Of a DNA stretch of 64,000 nt, positions 9,577 through 21,189 are shown piece by piece. The notes below the pieces were generated by a model. That model worked only from the letters and a program-made list of their open reading frames with translations. It had not been told where the DNA came from and ran no database searches. Source of the DNA: Gilliamella apicola (GTDB lineage: Bacteria; Pseudomonadota; Gammaproteobacteria; Enterobacterales; Orbaceae); the NCBI RefSeq assembly GCF_003202915.1, contig NZ_QGLP01000005.1, positions 784,721 to 848,720 on the forward strand, in the 5' to 3' direction. Position numbers and translations under genes: made by a program. Numbering within the stretch: the first letter of the stretch is position 1; each line of letters opens with the position of its first letter.

Positions 9577-10479
9577 TTAGGAGATTGATATCAATCTTTT
9601 TGGCGATAATTTATTGAAGAGTTGGGTTCCTGCACCAATAAATTGTTGTTCCTGATAAATTCTCACTAATGTTTCAACGGGTACAGAGCTTTCAACAGTA
9701 ACGGTTCTACCTAATAAAATATCTTTCCCTTGGTTTCCACTTAATATCACTTTTCGACACGCTTGTAATGGGCTATCGACAGGCATAAGTAATGGTTCTT
9801 TTTCACCGATATTTTGTAAGTCATCTAGGCTAATCATTTTATCGATCGGATAATTTGATACCTGCAAGCGTCTCAAATAGATCACATGTGCACCACAGCC
9901 AAGTAATTCACCTAAATCATCGATAATGGTTCGAATATAAGTCCCTTTTGAGCAATGGATCTCTAAAGTTAATTCCTGTTTAGCAAAATCGTATTGGATA
10001 AACTGATTTTCGTAAACGGTAATCGGTCTGGCTTCTCGTTCTATGACAATACCTTGACGAGCATATTCATAAAGTGGTTTGCCTTGATATTTTAAAGCCG
10101 AAAACATGGTTGGCACTTGTAAAATATCACCTCGAAAATGGTTTAAGGCCTCATCGATTTGTGTCTGAGTGATATTGACCGGTTTAGTGCAGATTACTTG
10201 GCCATCAGCATCAGACGTATCGGTACGTTCACCTAATTTAGCGATCACGCGATAACGTTTATCAGAATCTAATAAGTATTGTGAAAACTTAGTCGCTTCA
10301 CCAAAACAGATCGGCAACATTCCGGTTGCTAATGGATCAAGCGCACCAGTATGCCCTGCTTTTTTAGCATTGAATAATCTTTTCACTTTTTGTAAGGCAT
10401 CGTTTGATGTCATGCCTTGAGGTTTGTCTAATAACAAAACGCCGTGAACATCACGGCGAGTTTTTTTTATATTCATCAT
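9577..10479 (-). CDS. truB: tRNA pseudouridine(55) synthase TruB
   Basis: Makes the near-universal pseudouridine 55 in the T-loop of tRNA. It is 300 residues; the start [15 protein letters not shown] is followed by the catalytic [17 protein letters not shown] block with the active Asp at about 48, and a short C-terminal domain. It is the last gene of the rimP-nusA-infB-rbfA-truB cluster. In E. coli rpsO and pnp follow; here a convergent lacI-type gene follows, so the ribosomal-protein part is elsewhere. Confidence 0.95.
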   Translation of the reverse strand: MMNIKKTRRDVHGVLLLDKPQGMTSNDALQKVKRLFNAKKAGHTGALDPLATGMLPICFGEATKFSQYLLDSDKRYRVIAKLGERTDTSDADGQVICTKPVNITQTQIDEALNHFRGDILQVPTMFSALKYQGKPLYEYARQGIVIEREARPITVYENQFIQYDFAKQELTLEIHCSKGTYIRTIIDDLGELLGCGAHVIYLRRLQVSNYPIDKMISLDDLQNIGEKEPLLMPVDSPLQACRKVILSGNQGKDILLGRTVTVESSVPVETLVRIYQEQQFIGAGTQLFNKLSPKRLISIS

Positions 10480-10546
10480 TAATATTTAATCTGAAATGGA
10501 TCATTTTCCTCAACATTTTTTTACAACATTGAGCAGTTTTTGGTTA

Positions 10547-10924
10547 TTAATCTTTATGACGCTCGTTGTCTTGTTTAATAACATCTGAGACTAAACTCGA
10601 CATTTGCATACCTTTAACTAGCGACTCATCATAGAAGAATTTAATTTCAGGAATAATTCGTAGACGCATTGCTTTACCAATTAGTGTACGAATATACCCT
10701 TTTGCATCATTTAAGACATTCAATCCTTGCTCGATAACTTGCGGATCATCATCATTTAAAAACGTGACAAACACTTTTGCGTAGGAAAGATCACGTGAGA
10801 TATCTACACCGGAAACAGTTACCATGCCTAAACGTGGATCTTTGATTTCGCGCTGTAAAATAATCGCAATCTCTTTTTGTAATTCATGTCCCACGCGAGA
10901 TGATCGATTAAATGCTTTTGCCAT
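10547..10924 (-). CDS. rbfA: Ribosome-binding factor A
   Basis: Small KH-like protein needed for late 30S maturation and 16S 5'-end processing, 125 residues. The start is placed at [12 protein letters not shown] rather than ten codons upstream because MAKxFxRxxRV is the family start and an AAGGAAAA ribosome site lies just before it. The [17 protein letters not shown] and AKVFVTFL segments are conserved. It lies between infB and truB. Confidence 0.93.
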   Translation of the reverse strand: MAKAFNRSSRVGHELQKEIAIILQREIKDPRLGMVTVSGVDISRDLSYAKVFVTFLNDDDPQVIEQGLNVLNDAKGYIRTLIGKAMRLRIIPEIKFFYDESLVKGMQMSSLVSDVIKQDNERHKD

Positions 10925-10948
10925 ATCTATTTTCCTTAAAATATGTTT

Positions 10949-10973
10949 AAGCAAGGCTTAAAAAACCTTGCTT
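10949..10973. other. Intercistronic hairpin between infB and rbfA
   Basis: Perfect 8-bp inverted repeat AAGCAAGG...CCTTGCTT with a 9-base A-rich loop, just upstream of the rbfA ribosome site. On the minus strand no T-run follows, so it is more likely an RNA processing or stability element than a terminator. The neighbouring bases 10991-11020 also repeat AATTAATTA three times. Confidence 0.4.
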
Positions 10974-11017
10974 ATCACATGTTAACCTATTAATTAACGA
11001 ATTAATTAACCAATTAA

Positions 11018-13681
11018 TTAAATAGTACGCTTGATTTCGACAGTTTCAAAGACTTCGATAGTATCGCCAACGCGAACATCATTGTAGTTACGAACACCAA
11101 TACCACACTCCATGCCGTTACGAACTTCGTTAACGTCATCTTTGAAGCGACGTAATGATTCAAGTTCGCCTTCATAGATAACCACGTTATCACGTAATAC
11201 ACGAATTGGGTTATGACGTTTAACCACGCCTTCGGTTACCATACAACCAGCGATTGCGCCAAATTTAGGTGATTTAAATACATCACGCACTTCAGCAAGA
11301 CCAATAATTTCTTGCTTGTATTCTGGAGCAAGCATACCACTCATGGCTTGTTTCACTTCGTCAATTAGGTCATAAATAACCGAATAGTAACGGAGATCTA
11401 AGTTCTCGGCTTCGACAACTTTACGCGCTGACGCATCGGCACGAACGTTAAAACCTAGAATGATTGCGTTAGATGCGGCTGCAAGTGATGCATCCGTTTC
11501 GGTAATACCACCTACACCTGAACCGATGATTTTAACTTTAACTTCATCTGTTGACAGTTTAAGTAATGAATCACAAATCGCTTCAACCGAACCTTGTACG
11601 TCAGCTTTAAGAACGATATTAAGTTCAGATACGTCACCTTCTGTCATGTTAGTAAACATGTTTTCCAGTTTTGCTTTCTGTTGACGGGCAAGTTTAACAT
11701 CACGGAATTTACCTTGACGATATAAGGCTACCTCACGGGCTTTCTTTTCATCTCGAACAACAGTGGCTTCATCACCTGCTGACGGTACGCCAGAAAGACC
11801 TAAAATTTCCACCGGAATTGAAGGACCAGCTTCGGTCACTTCTTTACCTAATTCGTTACGCATTGCACGAATACGGCCATATTCAAATCCACACAGTACG
11901 ATATCGCCTTTACGTAAGGTACCTGATTGAACCAGTACAGTCGCAACCGGACCACGTCCTTTATCTAGGAAGGATTCGATAACTACCCCACTGGCCATAC
12001 CTGATTCATAAGCAGTAAGTTCAAGGACTTCCGCTTGTAATAAAATTGCTTCAAGTAGTTGGTCAATCCCGGTACCCGCTTTCGCAGAAACATGAACGAA
12101 CTGAGTATCACCGCCCCAATCTTCTGACATTACGCCATATTGAGCAAGTTCACCTTTAACACGTTCTGGATCGGCTTCTGGTTTATCAATTTTGTTTACC
12201 GCAACAACAATTGGCACATTTGCGGCTTTCGCATGTTGAATCGCTTCGATGGTTTGTGGCATCACACCATCGTCTGCAGCAACCACTAAAACCACGATAT
12301 CGGTTGCTTTAGCACCACGAGCACGCATTGAGGTAAATGCGGCATGGCCCGGAGTATCTAAGAAAGTGATTTCACCGCTAGCTGTTTTAACGTGATAAGC
12401 ACCGATGTGTTGAGTAATACCACCTGCTTCGCCTGACGCCACTTTTGCTTTACGAATATAGTCAAGTAATGAGGTTTTACCATGGTCAACGTGTCCCATG
12501 ATAGTCACAACTGGCGCACGTGAAACTTTTTCCGCACCGGTATCACGGTCGCTCATTAATGATTCTTCAAGTTCGTTTTCACGACGAAGTACCACTTTGT
12601 GTCCCATTTCTTCAGCAACAAGTTGCGCAGTTTCTTGATCGATAACCTGATTGATGGTTGCCATGGCTCCCATTTTCATCATAGTTTTAATCACTTCTGA
12701 ACCTTTTACTGCCATTTTATTAGCTAGTTCAGCAACGGTGATGGTTTCACCAATAACCACATCGCGATTGATAGCTTGAACTGGTTTTGTGAAGCTTTGT
12801 TGTAAAGAACTTTTGCCTTTCTTCTTGTGACTACCACGAGTAACGGCACGTGCTTCTTCACGCTCTGCTTTACCTTCTGATAACTTGCTCGATTTCTTCT
12901 GTTTAGTTTGTTTGTTACCGCGTCCACGACCACGACCACCTTCAACTTCACGATCGGTATCATCTTCAGCTGCACGAGCATATTTAGAAGTAGTGACATG
13001 ATAATCGTCATCGTCACTGTTATCTGTTTCTTCACTGTCGCTGTATTGTTCAGCAAGCTTACGCGCTTCTTCTGCCATTCGTTTAGCATCTTCTTCAAGT
13101 TTTCGGCGGTTTTCTTCTTCCGCTTTACGCTTAATTTCATTTGCTTCAGCTTCTAAGCGTGCTTTTTCTTCTTGTGCTTTTTTGACTTTTGGATCAACAG
13201 TTTGTTCCTGAGCAGCTTTAACTTTTTGTTCCTGAATACGTTTTTTAGCTTCAGCTTCAGCTTTGGCTTCTTCTTCACGTTTCTTTTGTTCTTCAGCCGC
13301 TAATTTTGCTTTTTCTTCGGCCTCTTTACGCGCTTTTAATTCAGCTTCTTGTTTGGCTTTTTGTTCCGCTTCAAGACGTGCCTTTTCTAACTCAGCTGGA
13401 TCTTGTTTAACGATAGTACGTTTTTTACGAACTTCAACTTTGATTTCTTTACTTTTACCACCACCGCTAGACACATTAAGTGTTGAATGTGTTTTACGTT
13501 GCAAAGTTAATTTTGTTGGGCCTTGCTGAGGTTTTAAATGCGCAAGCAAAGCTTCTTTTTCCTTTTGTGTCACAGTGTCAGATGCGGTTTTTTTCATACC
13601 AGCATCAGCAAACTGTTGCAAAAGTGTTTGCACTGGTGTCTTTATTTCTTGAGCCAGTGTTTCGATTGATACTTTGGTCAT
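11018..13681 (-). CDS. infB: Translation initiation factor IF-2
   Basis: GTPase that brings initiator fMet-tRNA to the 30S subunit, 887 residues (E. coli 890). The N-terminal IF2-N module ([13 protein letters not shown]) is followed by a long charged Lys/Glu/Ala-rich linker (about 80-300) with an RGRGRGN segment, and a second IF2-N module. The G domain follows, with G1 GHVDHGKTS near residue 395, G3 DTPGH and G4 NKID, then domains II-IV. Ribosome site GAGGGAAAG precedes the ATG. It lies 18 bases downstream of nusA, in the classic order. Confidence 0.96.
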   Translation of the reverse strand: MTKVSIETLAQEIKTPVQTLLQQFADAGMKKTASDTVTQKEKEALLAHLKPQQGPTKLTLQRKTHSTLNVSSGGGKSKEIKVEVRKKRTIVKQDPAELEKARLEAEQKAKQEAELKARKEAEEKAKLAAEEQKKREEEAKAEAEAKKRIQEQKVKAAQEQTVDPKVKKAQEEKARLEAEANEIKRKAEEENRRKLEEDAKRMAEEARKLAEQYSDSEETDNSDDDDYHVTTSKYARAAEDDTDREVEGGRGRGRGNKQTKQKKSSKLSEGKAEREEARAVTRGSHKKKGKSSLQQSFTKPVQAINRDVVIGETITVAELANKMAVKGSEVIKTMMKMGAMATINQVIDQETAQLVAEEMGHKVVLRRENELEESLMSDRDTGAEKVSRAPVVTIMGHVDHGKTSLLDYIRKAKVASGEAGGITQHIGAYHVKTASGEITFLDTPGHAAFTSMRARGAKATDIVVLVVAADDGVMPQTIEAIQHAKAANVPIVVAVNKIDKPEADPERVKGELAQYGVMSEDWGGDTQFVHVSAKAGTGIDQLLEAILLQAEVLELTAYESGMASGVVIESFLDKGRGPVATVLVQSGTLRKGDIVLCGFEYGRIRAMRNELGKEVTEAGPSIPVEILGLSGVPSAGDEATVVRDEKKAREVALYRQGKFRDVKLARQQKAKLENMFTNMTEGDVSELNIVLKADVQGSVEAICDSLLKLSTDEVKVKIIGSGVGGITETDASLAAASNAIILGFNVRADASARKVVEAENLDLRYYSVIYDLIDEVKQAMSGMLAPEYKQEIIGLAEVRDVFKSPKFGAIAGCMVTEGVVKRHNPIRVLRDNVVIYEGELESLRRFKDDVNEVRNGMECGIGVRNYNDVRVGDTIEVFETVEIKRTI

Positions 13682-13698
13682 GTATTACTTTCCCTCAA

Positions 13699-15174
13699 TT
13701 ATTCATTTGCAAACCAACAAATATTACGGGCAGCCATAATAAAATCGCCAGCTTGTGTGCTTGTTAAACCTTCAATATCTGCAAGGTCATCTGTACCTTG
13801 TTCAGCTAAATCTTCTAAAGAGACTATATCATGCTGCGCTAATTGATAGGCTAATTCTTGTGTCATACCTGGTAGATCCAATAGATCTTGTTCAGGTTGT
13901 TTGTTACCACTTTGAGCAAGAGCGATTGTTGTTAATGCATCTTTTGCTCGATTTCTTAATGCTTCAACCAATTCTTCATCAAGTTCTTCAATTTCAAGTA
14001 ACTCATCAACTGGTACATAAGCAAGTTCTTCTAATGAAGTAAAGCCTTCTTCAACTAAAAGTTGCGCAAGATCTTCTTCAATGTCTAGATATTTCATCAG
14101 ATTATTGATGGCCGCAAAAGATTCCGCTTGATGTTTTTCTTGTAAATCTTCAGTACTCATTACGTTTAACGTCCAACCAGTAAGCTGTGATGCTAAACGG
14201 ATATTTTGACCATTACGACCGATAGCTTGCGGTAAGGTATCTGCATTAACTGCAACATCCATAGTGTGTTTGTCTTCATCAACCACAATAGATACTACAT
14301 CGGCAGGCGCCATCGCATTAATAACATATTGAGCTGGATTATCATCCCATAAAACAATATCAATACGTTCGCCACCAAATTCATTCGAAACCGCTTGTAC
14401 CCGCGCACCGCGCATACCAACACAGGCACCAACTGGGTCAATACGACGGTCGTTACTGCTAACGGCAATTTTAGCGCGAGAACCTGGGTCACGAGCAACA
14501 CCTTTAATGTCGATCATCTCTTCACCGATTTCTGGCACCTCAATGCGGAATAGCTCTTCCATCATTTCAGGATTAGAACGGCTAACACAAAGTTGCGCTG
14601 GTTTATTATCTTGTTCAACAAGATATAAAATGCCGCGAACACGATCACCAATGCGAAAGTTTTCACGTGGTAACATATCGTGGCGAGACATCATCGCATC
14701 AGCGTTATTGCCTAAATCAAGGATAACACTATCACGATTGGTCTTTTTAACAATACCGGTTACGATATCACCAATTCGGTTTCTAAACATGTCAATAACC
14801 ATAGCACGCTCAGCTTCGCGAACTTTTTGCACAATAACTTGTTTAGCCGTTTGCGTCGTGATACGGTCGAATGCGACTGACTCAATTTGTTCTTCAACAT
14901 AATCACCTATTTTTACATCAGGATCTTCGAACTTTGCTGCTTCCAGTGTGATTTCTTTAGTAGGTTGAGTCACTTCATTAACCACTAACCAACGACGGAA
15001 GGTATCATAATCTCCGGTTTTGTGGTCAATTTTTACGATAACATCAATATCAACAGTATGTTTCTTTTTAGTGGCCGTTGCTAACGCGGTTTCTAGCGCT
15101 TCAAAAATTTTGTCACGCGTCAGTGCTTTTTCATTTGATACCGCTTCTACAACAGCTAAAATTTCTTTATTCAT
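13699..15174 (-). CDS. nusA: Transcription termination/antitermination factor NusA
   Basis: RNA-polymerase-bound elongation factor that modulates pausing, intrinsic termination and rRNA antitermination. It is 491 residues (E. coli 495). The order of domains is visible: N-terminal polymerase-binding domain (DTFRRWLVV), S1 domain ([18 protein letters not shown] equivalent), two KH domains ([15 protein letters not shown] and [15 protein letters not shown]), and two C-terminal acidic repeats ([16 protein letters not shown]). It ends in AARNICWF. NusA feeds back on the leader of its own operon in E. coli; matching leader hairpins are present here upstream of rimP. Confidence 0.96.
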   Translation of the reverse strand: MNKEILAVVEAVSNEKALTRDKIFEALETALATATKKKHTVDIDVIVKIDHKTGDYDTFRRWLVVNEVTQPTKEITLEAAKFEDPDVKIGDYVEEQIESVAFDRITTQTAKQVIVQKVREAERAMVIDMFRNRIGDIVTGIVKKTNRDSVILDLGNNADAMMSRHDMLPRENFRIGDRVRGILYLVEQDNKPAQLCVSRSNPEMMEELFRIEVPEIGEEMIDIKGVARDPGSRAKIAVSSNDRRIDPVGACVGMRGARVQAVSNEFGGERIDIVLWDDNPAQYVINAMAPADVVSIVVDEDKHTMDVAVNADTLPQAIGRNGQNIRLASQLTGWTLNVMSTEDLQEKHQAESFAAINNLMKYLDIEEDLAQLLVEEGFTSLEELAYVPVDELLEIEELDEELVEALRNRAKDALTTIALAQSGNKQPEQDLLDLPGMTQELAYQLAQHDIVSLEDLAEQGTDDLADIEGLTSTQAGDFIMAARNICWFANE

Positions 15175-15191
15175 CCTTTTACACCCGTACT

Positions 15192-15653
15192 CTATTTAAG
15201 GTTAAAATTAGGTACAATGTTTGCCTTTTGGATATTGCTAAAGGCAAACACTTCATCACTTCCATCGACGATTAAAGTAATCATTTCATTATCGATGGAT
15301 TTAATCTGTCCTTTCCACTTGCGGCGATTGGCAACCGGAATACGCAAACTGATTGTGACTTCTTCACCAACAAAACGTTGATAATGTTCAAGCGTAAACA
15401 AAGGCCGATCCATACCTGGTGACGAAACCTCAAGATTATAAGCATCTTTGATAGGGTCTTCTACATCAAGTACCGCACTAATTTGTCGACTAACATCAGC
15501 ACAATCATCAACGGTAATACCATTTTCACTATCAATATATACGCGCAAAACAGGGTAACGACCACGAATGTATTCAATCCCAACTAGTTCAAAACCAAGG
15601 GCATTAACAGGTTCTCGAATGATATCGGTCAATTGCTGTTCTAAATTAGCCAA
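15192..15653 (-). CDS. rimP: Ribosome maturation factor RimP
   Basis: Small 30S assembly factor, 153 residues with this start. The open frame extends four codons further to a GTG at 15665, but a perfect GGAGG lies inside that extension, five bases before a TTG codon. The TTG begins (M)[11 protein letters not shown], which matches the E. coli start MSTLEQKLTEMI, so TTG 15653 is chosen. Conserved blocks include [34 protein letters not shown] and [10 protein letters not shown]. It is the first protein gene after metY and two leader terminators. Confidence 0.93.
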   Translation of the reverse strand: MANLEQQLTDIIREPVNALGFELVGIEYIRGRYPVLRVYIDSENGITVDDCADVSRQISAVLDVEDPIKDAYNLEVSSPGMDRPLFTLEHYQRFVGEEVTISLRIPVANRRKWKGQIKSIDNEMITLIVDGSDEVFAFSNIQKANIVPNFNLK

Positions 15654-15670
15654 ACAAACCTCCACTGCAG

Positions 15671-15694
15671 AAAATAAAAAAGGGCATAAAGCCC
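15671..15694 (-). terminator. Leader terminator directly upstream of rimP
   Basis: On the minus strand a GGGC-TTTAT-GCCC hairpin is followed at once by TTTTTTATTTT. It lies only about 20 bases before the rimP start. It is the second of two terminators between metY and rimP and could work as an attenuator for the rimP-nusA-infB operon. Confidence 0.6.
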
Positions 15695-15732
15695 AACATT
15701 CCTTTTAAACTCACGTTTAAATCATAACGTAT

Positions 15733-15755
15733 AAAAAAACCCCGACAAGCGAGGC
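15733..15755 (-). terminator. metY terminator
   Basis: Minus-strand CCTCG-CTTGT-CGGGG stem (one T-G pair) followed by seven T. It lies about 90 bases after the tRNA 3' end and would end the short tRNA transcript. Read-through would supply the downstream operon, as in E. coli metY-rimP. Confidence 0.65.
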
Positions 15756-15843
15756 TACATTTAAAACATAATATAATGAAGCCACTTGATTCGAACTTTC
15801 AGACAATAAAAATGGGATAGATTAATATGAATGAAAATTTAAG

Positions 15844-15920
<77 letters not shown>

Positions 15921-15934
15921 ATAGATGGCTGAAG

Positions 15935-15962
15935 ATTATACTGTCTTTTGTGAAAATTGCAA
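15935..15962 (-). promoter_or_regulatory. Sigma-70 promoter of metY
   Basis: Minus-strand TTGCAA (15957-15962), a 16-base spacer, then a perfect TATAAT (15935-15940), about 14 bases before the tRNA 5' end. Confidence 0.75.
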
Positions 15963-16098
15963 CCGAAAATCATAGCATAATTAATAAAAAACCTTAAAGT
16001 AATTGAAAAATAAATTGCTAGGATTTTGTATTGTCAACAATCAAGATTCATCTTTAGCTGCGATTAATATGTGTTCAATTATTCGTTTTTCAAGTAAA

Positions 16099-16126
16099 TT
16101 AATCCGCTTAATACACAGCGGATTAA
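16099..16126 (-). terminator. Hairpin at the end of the trp operon
   Basis: Perfect 9-bp inverted repeat TTAATCCGC...GCGGATTAA with a 10-base loop, 14 bases after the trpA stop. There is no clear T-run, so termination may be inefficient or Rho-assisted. Confidence 0.5.
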
Positions 16127-16139
16127 TCGTTTAGTAAAG

Positions 16140-16946
16140 TTATTTTTGCGTTGCTGCTTTCATGGTTTTCACAAATGCGGCTAATTCGCTCAGCATTTTT
16201 TCTGGATTATTAAGATTGTTCTCAATAATTTTAACTGTTGCAGAACCGGCAATAGCCCCGGCTGCACCTGATTTAATCGCTTCACTGACTTGAGCCGGTT
16301 CCGAGATACCAAACCCTTGAATCGCTGGCGGAGCCTTAAATTCAGTCAATTTTTCGATTAAATGTGTAAGTGGTTTATTAGCTCGATTTTCCGTCCCAGT
16401 TACCCCTGCTCGTGATACTAAATAAGTATAACCTTTACCATGTTTGGCAATATTTTTAATCACATCATCGTCAGCATTAGGTGGGCAAATAAATATTGGC
16501 GCAATAGCATGTTTTTCGGCGGCGCCGGTAAATTCTTCCGCATACTCAACAGGTAAATCAGCAATTAATACCGAATCCACTCCAGCTTTAGCGCATTTAG
16601 CATAGAAGTTATCTATACCATTTTTAAAAACTAAATTAGCATAGATTAATAATCCGATTGGCACATCAGGATTGTTTGTGCGAATTTTGCCTAAAATTTC
16701 AAAGCATTTTTCAACGTTGATACCACCATTAAAAGCTCGAATATTGGCGTTTTGTATGGTTGGACCATCGGCCATCGGATCAGAAAAAGGAATGCCTAAT
16801 TCTAACGCGTCGGCCCCAGCGTCAATCATGGTTTGAATAATTTGGTATGAAAGCTGAGGATTAGGATCGCCAACTGGAACAAAAGGGACAAATGCACCTC
16901 GTTTTTCGACTGTTAAGCGGTCAAACAGTTTTTGATAACGACTCAT
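16140..16946 (-). CDS. trpA: Tryptophan synthase alpha subunit
   Basis: TIM-barrel lyase that cleaves indole-3-glycerol phosphate to indole, which is channelled to TrpB. It is 268 residues, matching the family. Catalytic Glu49 (ALELGIPF) and Asp60 ([10 protein letters not shown]) are in place. The phosphate-binding GFGIS and GAIAGSA segments are near the C-terminus. Its start overlaps the trpB stop by four bases (ATGA), so translation is coupled. Confidence 0.96.
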   Translation of the reverse strand: MSRYQKLFDRLTVEKRGAFVPFVPVGDPNPQLSYQIIQTMIDAGADALELGIPFSDPMADGPTIQNANIRAFNGGINVEKCFEILGKIRTNNPDVPIGLLIYANLVFKNGIDNFYAKCAKAGVDSVLIADLPVEYAEEFTGAAEKHAIAPIFICPPNADDDVIKNIAKHGKGYTYLVSRAGVTGTENRANKPLTHLIEKLTEFKAPPAIQGFGISEPAQVSEAIKSGAAGAIAGSATVKIIENNLNNPEKMLSELAAFVKTMKAATQK

Positions 16947-18136
16947 TCTATTTCTCCTTTTGCTTTTAATACATCATAAACCGTAAAAATATCTTTATCA
17001 CCACGACCAGATAGATTGACAATTAATAGTTGTTCTTTGTTTGGATTTTCTTTAATCATTTTCAGTGCATATGCTAATGCATGTGATGATTCTAAAGCTG
17101 GGATGATCCCCTCATGACGTGATAAGGCTTGAAATGCTTCAAGGGCTTCGTCATCAGTGGCAGAGACATATTCTGCTCGCCCAATACTATCTAAATATGC
17201 ATGTTGTGGACCTACCGCTGGAAAATCAAGCCCTGCGGAAATCGAATAAGACTCTTCAATTTGCCCTTCGTCGGTTTGCATCATTGGGGTTTTCATACCG
17301 AAGTAGATGCCTAGTTTGCCGTGTTTAAGTGATGCACCATGTTCACCACTTTCAATACCATGCCCACCTGGCTCAACACCAATTAATCTGACTGATTTAT
17401 CATCAATAAAATTAGCAAACATACCAATAGCGTTTGAACCACCACCAACACAGGCAATAACGGCATCTGGTAATCGCCCTTCTTTTTCCAAAATTTGTTG
17501 TTTTGCTTCACGGCTAATCATTTGTTGAAATTCACGCACAATGGTCGGGAATGGATGTGGGCCAGCAGCGGTACCTAATATATAGTGTGCGGTTTGGTAA
17601 CTACCAGACCAATCGCGTAGTGCTTCGTTACAAGCATCTTTTAACGTTGCAGAACCTGTTTCCACCGGAATAACGGTGGCGCCCATCAGTCGCATTCTAA
17701 ATACATTCGGTGCTTGACGTTTAACATCTTTGGCTCCCATGTAGATTCGGCATTTTAAGCCCAATAATGCACAAGCTAATGCCGAAGCAACACCGTGCTG
17801 ACCAGCACCCGTTTCGGCAATAATTTCGGTTTTACCCATCCTTTTAGCCAGCAGCGCTTGGCCTAATACTTGGTTTGTTTTATGCGCACCACCGTGAACT
17901 AAATCTTCGCGTTTTAAATAAAGTTTGGTTTTGGTCCCAGCAGTGAGATTTTTACATAGTGTTAAGGCTGTTGGACGACCTGCATAGTTAACCAAAAGAT
18001 CGTTAAATTCTTTTTGGAAACTCGGATCGTGTATCGCCGATATAAAAGCATCCTCAAGTTGTTCAAGCACTGGCATTAAAATTTGCGGTACATATTGACC
18101 GCCAAATTTGCCAAAATAAGGATTTAATTTAGACAT
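16943..18136 (-). CDS. trpB: Tryptophan synthase beta subunit
   Basis: PLP enzyme that condenses indole with serine. The PLP lysine lies in HGGAHKTNQ (Lys86); the glycine-rich phosphate loop [12 protein letters not shown] and the substrate loop ETGAGQHG are also present. The start is placed at the second ATG ([14 protein letters not shown]): the first ATG directly abuts the GAAGGA ribosome site, while the second has normal spacing and gives 397 residues, the usual length. Confidence 0.96.
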   Translation of the reverse strand: MSKLNPYFGKFGGQYVPQILMPVLEQLEDAFISAIHDPSFQKEFNDLLVNYAGRPTALTLCKNLTAGTKTKLYLKREDLVHGGAHKTNQVLGQALLAKRMGKTEIIAETGAGQHGVASALACALLGLKCRIYMGAKDVKRQAPNVFRMRLMGATVIPVETGSATLKDACNEALRDWSGSYQTAHYILGTAAGPHPFPTIVREFQQMISREAKQQILEKEGRLPDAVIACVGGGSNAIGMFANFIDDKSVRLIGVEPGGHGIESGEHGASLKHGKLGIYFGMKTPMMQTDEGQIEESYSISAGLDFPAVGPQHAYLDSIGRAEYVSATDDEALEAFQALSRHEGIIPALESSHALAYALKMIKENPNKEQLLIVNLSGRGDKDIFTVYDVLKAKGEIE

Positions 18137-18159
18137 AACCATTCCTTCAATATAATTAG

Positions 18160-19542
18160 TTAAATTTGTTCAAATACTGCTGTAATTTTTTGTTTATCTT
18201 TAATGCCGGGTGAAACTTCAACGCCCGAGTTAAGGTCAACACCTATGACATCGGTAGCGAGTGCTTCACTAACATTTTGCGGATTGATACCACCAGCTAA
18301 AATGACGTTACTTAAATCTTTGCCACGTAATAGCGACCAATTAAAACTTTTACCTGTTCCACCGGCGCCATTATCAAATATATACCGTGATACCAATGGA
18401 TTATCATGATTTGGGATACTATCGCCGATACTTAATGCTTTCCAGATTTGACAGGCTGCTGGCAATTGTTGGCGAAGTGTTTGAATATAATTATCATCCT
18501 CATGACCATGCAATTGCACCGCATAAAGTGACAGTTGTTTAGCTATATCACAAACATCTTCAATGTCACTATTTTTAAATACACCGACCCAATTGAGCGG
18601 AGCTGCTGCGATAACACTACGTGCCTTAGTTGCTGTGATATATCTTGGTGAATTTGGCACAAAGATTAATCCCCCATAAACCGCCCCCGCTTGATAAACG
18701 GTAATAGCATCCTGCGCTCTGGTTAAACCACACACTTTATTTTCTCCTAACATCACTTTACGGATAGCTAAGGTTAAGTTTGGTTCAGACATTAATGCAC
18801 TACCAATTAAAAAACCGTTAGCATAGTGGCTAAGATCTTTTACTTGATTATGGGTATAAATCCCCGATTCACTAATAATAATCCGATCATCAGGAATAGA
18901 TTTAGATAATATTTTTACCCGATTTAAATCAACTGATAAATCACGTAAATTACGGTTATTAATACCGATAACTTTAGCGCCAAGATTAATGGCTCGCTCA
19001 ACTTCTTGTTCCGTACTGGCTTCAGTCAAAACCCCCATATTAAGTTGATGAGCAATTTGACTAAGATGGCGATACTCATCATCATTTACCACCGATAACA
19101 TTAATAAGATAGCATCCGCCTGATAATATCGCGCTAAGTAAATTTGATATTCATCGATAATAAAATCTTTGCAAAGTATCGGTTGAGTAACTTCATTACG
19201 CACCATTGGTAAAAATTCAAACCGACCTTGAAAATATTTTTCATCGGTTAAAACTGAAATTGCCGAGGCATAATCTTTATAAACTTTAGCAATCGTTGCC
19301 GGATCAAAATCATCACGAATTAAACCTTTTGATGGCGATGCTTTTTTACACTCTAAGATAAATACCGTCTTCGGTTGATTTAATGCTTGGTAAAAATCAC
19401 GATCACTCGGTACAACTTTGCTTTTGAAGTTAGCCAGTGGATTTTTAGCTTGCTGTTCAGCCAGCCATAGTTGTTTATCTGCAATAATCTTTTTTAACAC
19501 TGTTGCCATTTCAACACTTTCGGTTAATGCTGCAATTGCCAT
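18160..19542 (-). CDS. trpCF: Fused indole-3-glycerol phosphate synthase / phosphoribosylanthranilate isomerase
   Basis: Bifunctional enzyme of the fourth and third steps of tryptophan synthesis. The N-terminal TrpC barrel shows [12 protein letters not shown], the catalytic ILCKDFII lysine and ISESGI. The C-terminal TrpF barrel begins at [11 protein letters not shown] and ends with [15 protein letters not shown] and GVDLNSGVE. The fusion is typical of Enterobacterales and relatives. Three starts are possible; ATG 19542 has the best ribosome site (GGAG at good spacing). Met at 19509 aligns with the E. coli start but has no clear site. It lies 15 bases after trpGD. Confidence 0.95.
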   Translation of the reverse strand: MAIAALTESVEMATVLKKIIADKQLWLAEQQAKNPLANFKSKVVPSDRDFYQALNQPKTVFILECKKASPSKGLIRDDFDPATIAKVYKDYASAISVLTDEKYFQGRFEFLPMVRNEVTQPILCKDFIIDEYQIYLARYYQADAILLMLSVVNDDEYRHLSQIAHQLNMGVLTEASTEQEVERAINLGAKVIGINNRNLRDLSVDLNRVKILSKSIPDDRIIISESGIYTHNQVKDLSHYANGFLIGSALMSEPNLTLAIRKVMLGENKVCGLTRAQDAITVYQAGAVYGGLIFVPNSPRYITATKARSVIAAAPLNWVGVFKNSDIEDVCDIAKQLSLYAVQLHGHEDDNYIQTLRQQLPAACQIWKALSIGDSIPNHDNPLVSRYIFDNGAGGTGKSFNWSLLRGKDLSNVILAGGINPQNVSEALATDVIGVDLNSGVEVSPGIKDKQKITAVFEQI

Positions 19543-19557
19543 TTTATTCTCCACTTA

Positions 19558-21189
19558 TTATCTTGCTGCTAACTTCTGTAATAGCTCATAGGCTTTACCA
19601 CTATGCATCAATTCAATTGCGCGTTGGGCATTTTGTTTTAAATCTGACTCACCAAATAGACTGATCAACATCGCCACATTTGCGGCAATCGCTGCTTCAT
19701 GTGCGGGTTTACCCCGTCCTTGTAAAATCGCTAGCAATAAATCGCGATTCATTTGCGGCATACCACCTTCAATATCTTTTAAGGTGTATTGTTGTAAACC
19801 AAAATCTTGTGGTGTCAGGGTGAAATAGCGAATTTCGCCGTTTTTTACTTCAGCAACTTGGGTTTCACCATGAATCGCGACTTCATCCATACCTGCACCG
19901 TGTACCACATAAGCATGAGTATAATTTAACATTTTTAATGTTTCTGCAATCGGTTTTATCAAATCAGGGTGATAAACACCGAGTAAAATACGTTTTGGTC
20001 GAGATGGATTAATCAACGGCCCAAGAACATTAAAAATTGTTCGTGTTTTTAATTGCTGACGGACTGGAGCAGCATGACGGAAACCTGAATGATACTGCTG
20101 AGCGAACAAGAAGCACACCCCTAATTCATCAAGCGCTTTTCTCGATGCTTCCGCTGACATATTTAGTTTAATACCTAACGCGGATAACACATCTGATGAT
20201 CCTGATTTACTAGATACACCACGATTACCATGCTTGGCCACTTTATACCCTAAAGCTGCAGTAACAAAGGCACTGGCTGTTGAGATATTGATACTGTTAG
20301 TACCATCACCACCGGTACCGACAATGTCGGTAAAATCATAATCAGGAACTTCAAAAGCATCGGCATTTTCAAGTAAGGCTTGCGCAGCACCGGCGATTTC
20401 ATCTGGTTTTTCGCCTCGCACTTTCATACTTATAATCGCAGTTGCCAGCACTGTTGGTTCGATTTTACCTTGAATTATAAGATTAAACAGTATTTTACTC
20501 TCTTCTTGAGATAATACCTGTCCTAAATACAATTTATTTAAAATCGGTTGGATATTATATTCTTGCTTATCGACAATTGCCTCTTGTTTTGCTTGCGGTT
20601 GTTTTTGAACTGGATTAAGTGCCCATTCAATAGTTTGCTCTAATAATTTTACCCCTTGAATGGTTAAAATCGATTCAGGATGAAATTGAAAACCACAAAC
20701 CCGATCTTCATCATTACGTACCGCCATAACGATATTATTACACATAGCATTAACGGTTAATGTTTTTGGAATGTTTTCACCTTTTAATGAGTGATAGCGT
20801 GCCACCGGTAATGGATTTGGTAAACCTTTAAACATCGCTTGCTCATCATGTTCAATTAATGAGGCTTTACCATGCAAGATATCACCTGCGGGCACAATCA
20901 TACCGCCATAAGATTCGACAATCGCTTGATGTCCAAGACAGATACCGATGATCGGTAATTTTCCTTTTAAACGTTTAAGTAGTTCCGGCATTGAACCTGC
21001 TTCACTTGGCGCTCCCGGCCCTGGGGATAACATTAAAATAGGATTTTGCATTTGTGATAATTTTTCAATGATCACATCGGCTGGAATAGTGTTGCGATAA
21101 ATTGTCACGTTATGTTGATTATGACGTAACTGATCAACCAAGTTATAAGTAAACGAATCAACATTATCAATAAATAAGATATTAGCCAT
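19558..21189 (-). CDS. trpGD: Fused anthranilate synthase glutaminase / anthranilate phosphoribosyltransferase
   Basis: 543 residues. The N-terminal class I glutamine amidotransferase (TrpG, about 1-195) has [12 protein letters not shown], nucleophile-bearing GICLGHQAI, and the catalytic His-Glu pair in FQFHPESI. It supplies ammonia to TrpE. The C-terminal TrpD domain (about 210-543) transfers phosphoribose to anthranilate and shows [17 protein letters not shown] and [13 protein letters not shown]. The start shares one base with the trpE stop (TAATG), which implies translational coupling of the two anthranilate synthase subunits. Confidence 0.96.
   Translation of the reverse strand: MANILFIDNVDSFTYNLVDQLRHNQHNVTIYRNTIPADVIIEKLSQMQNPILMLSPGPGAPSEAGSMPELLKRLKGKLPIIGICLGHQAIVESYGGMIVPAGDILHGKASLIEHDEQAMFKGLPNPLPVARYHSLKGENIPKTLTVNAMCNNIVMAVRNDEDRVCGFQFHPESILTIQGVKLLEQTIEWALNPVQKQPQAKQEAIVDKQEYNIQPILNKLYLGQVLSQEESKILFNLIIQGKIEPTVLATAIISMKVRGEKPDEIAGAAQALLENADAFEVPDYDFTDIVGTGGDGTNSINISTASAFVTAALGYKVAKHGNRGVSSKSGSSDVLSALGIKLNMSAEASRKALDELGVCFLFAQQYHSGFRHAAPVRQQLKTRTIFNVLGPLINPSRPKRILLGVYHPDLIKPIAETLKMLNYTHAYVVHGAGMDEVAIHGETQVAEVKNGEIRYFTLTPQDFGLQQYTLKDIEGGMPQMNRDLLLAILQGRGKPAHEAAIAANVAMLISLFGESDLKQNAQRAIELMHSGKAYELLQKLAAR

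Noticed and set aside
12724-13140. 138-codon minus-strand frame, Lys/Val-rich
   Set aside because: Lies wholly inside infB in another frame, over the repetitive Lys/Glu/Ala linker; composition is a shift product.
14507-14902. 131-codon plus-strand frame, Ser/Ile/Arg-rich
   Set aside because: Antisense to the S1/KH region of nusA; a shadow of conserved coding sequence.
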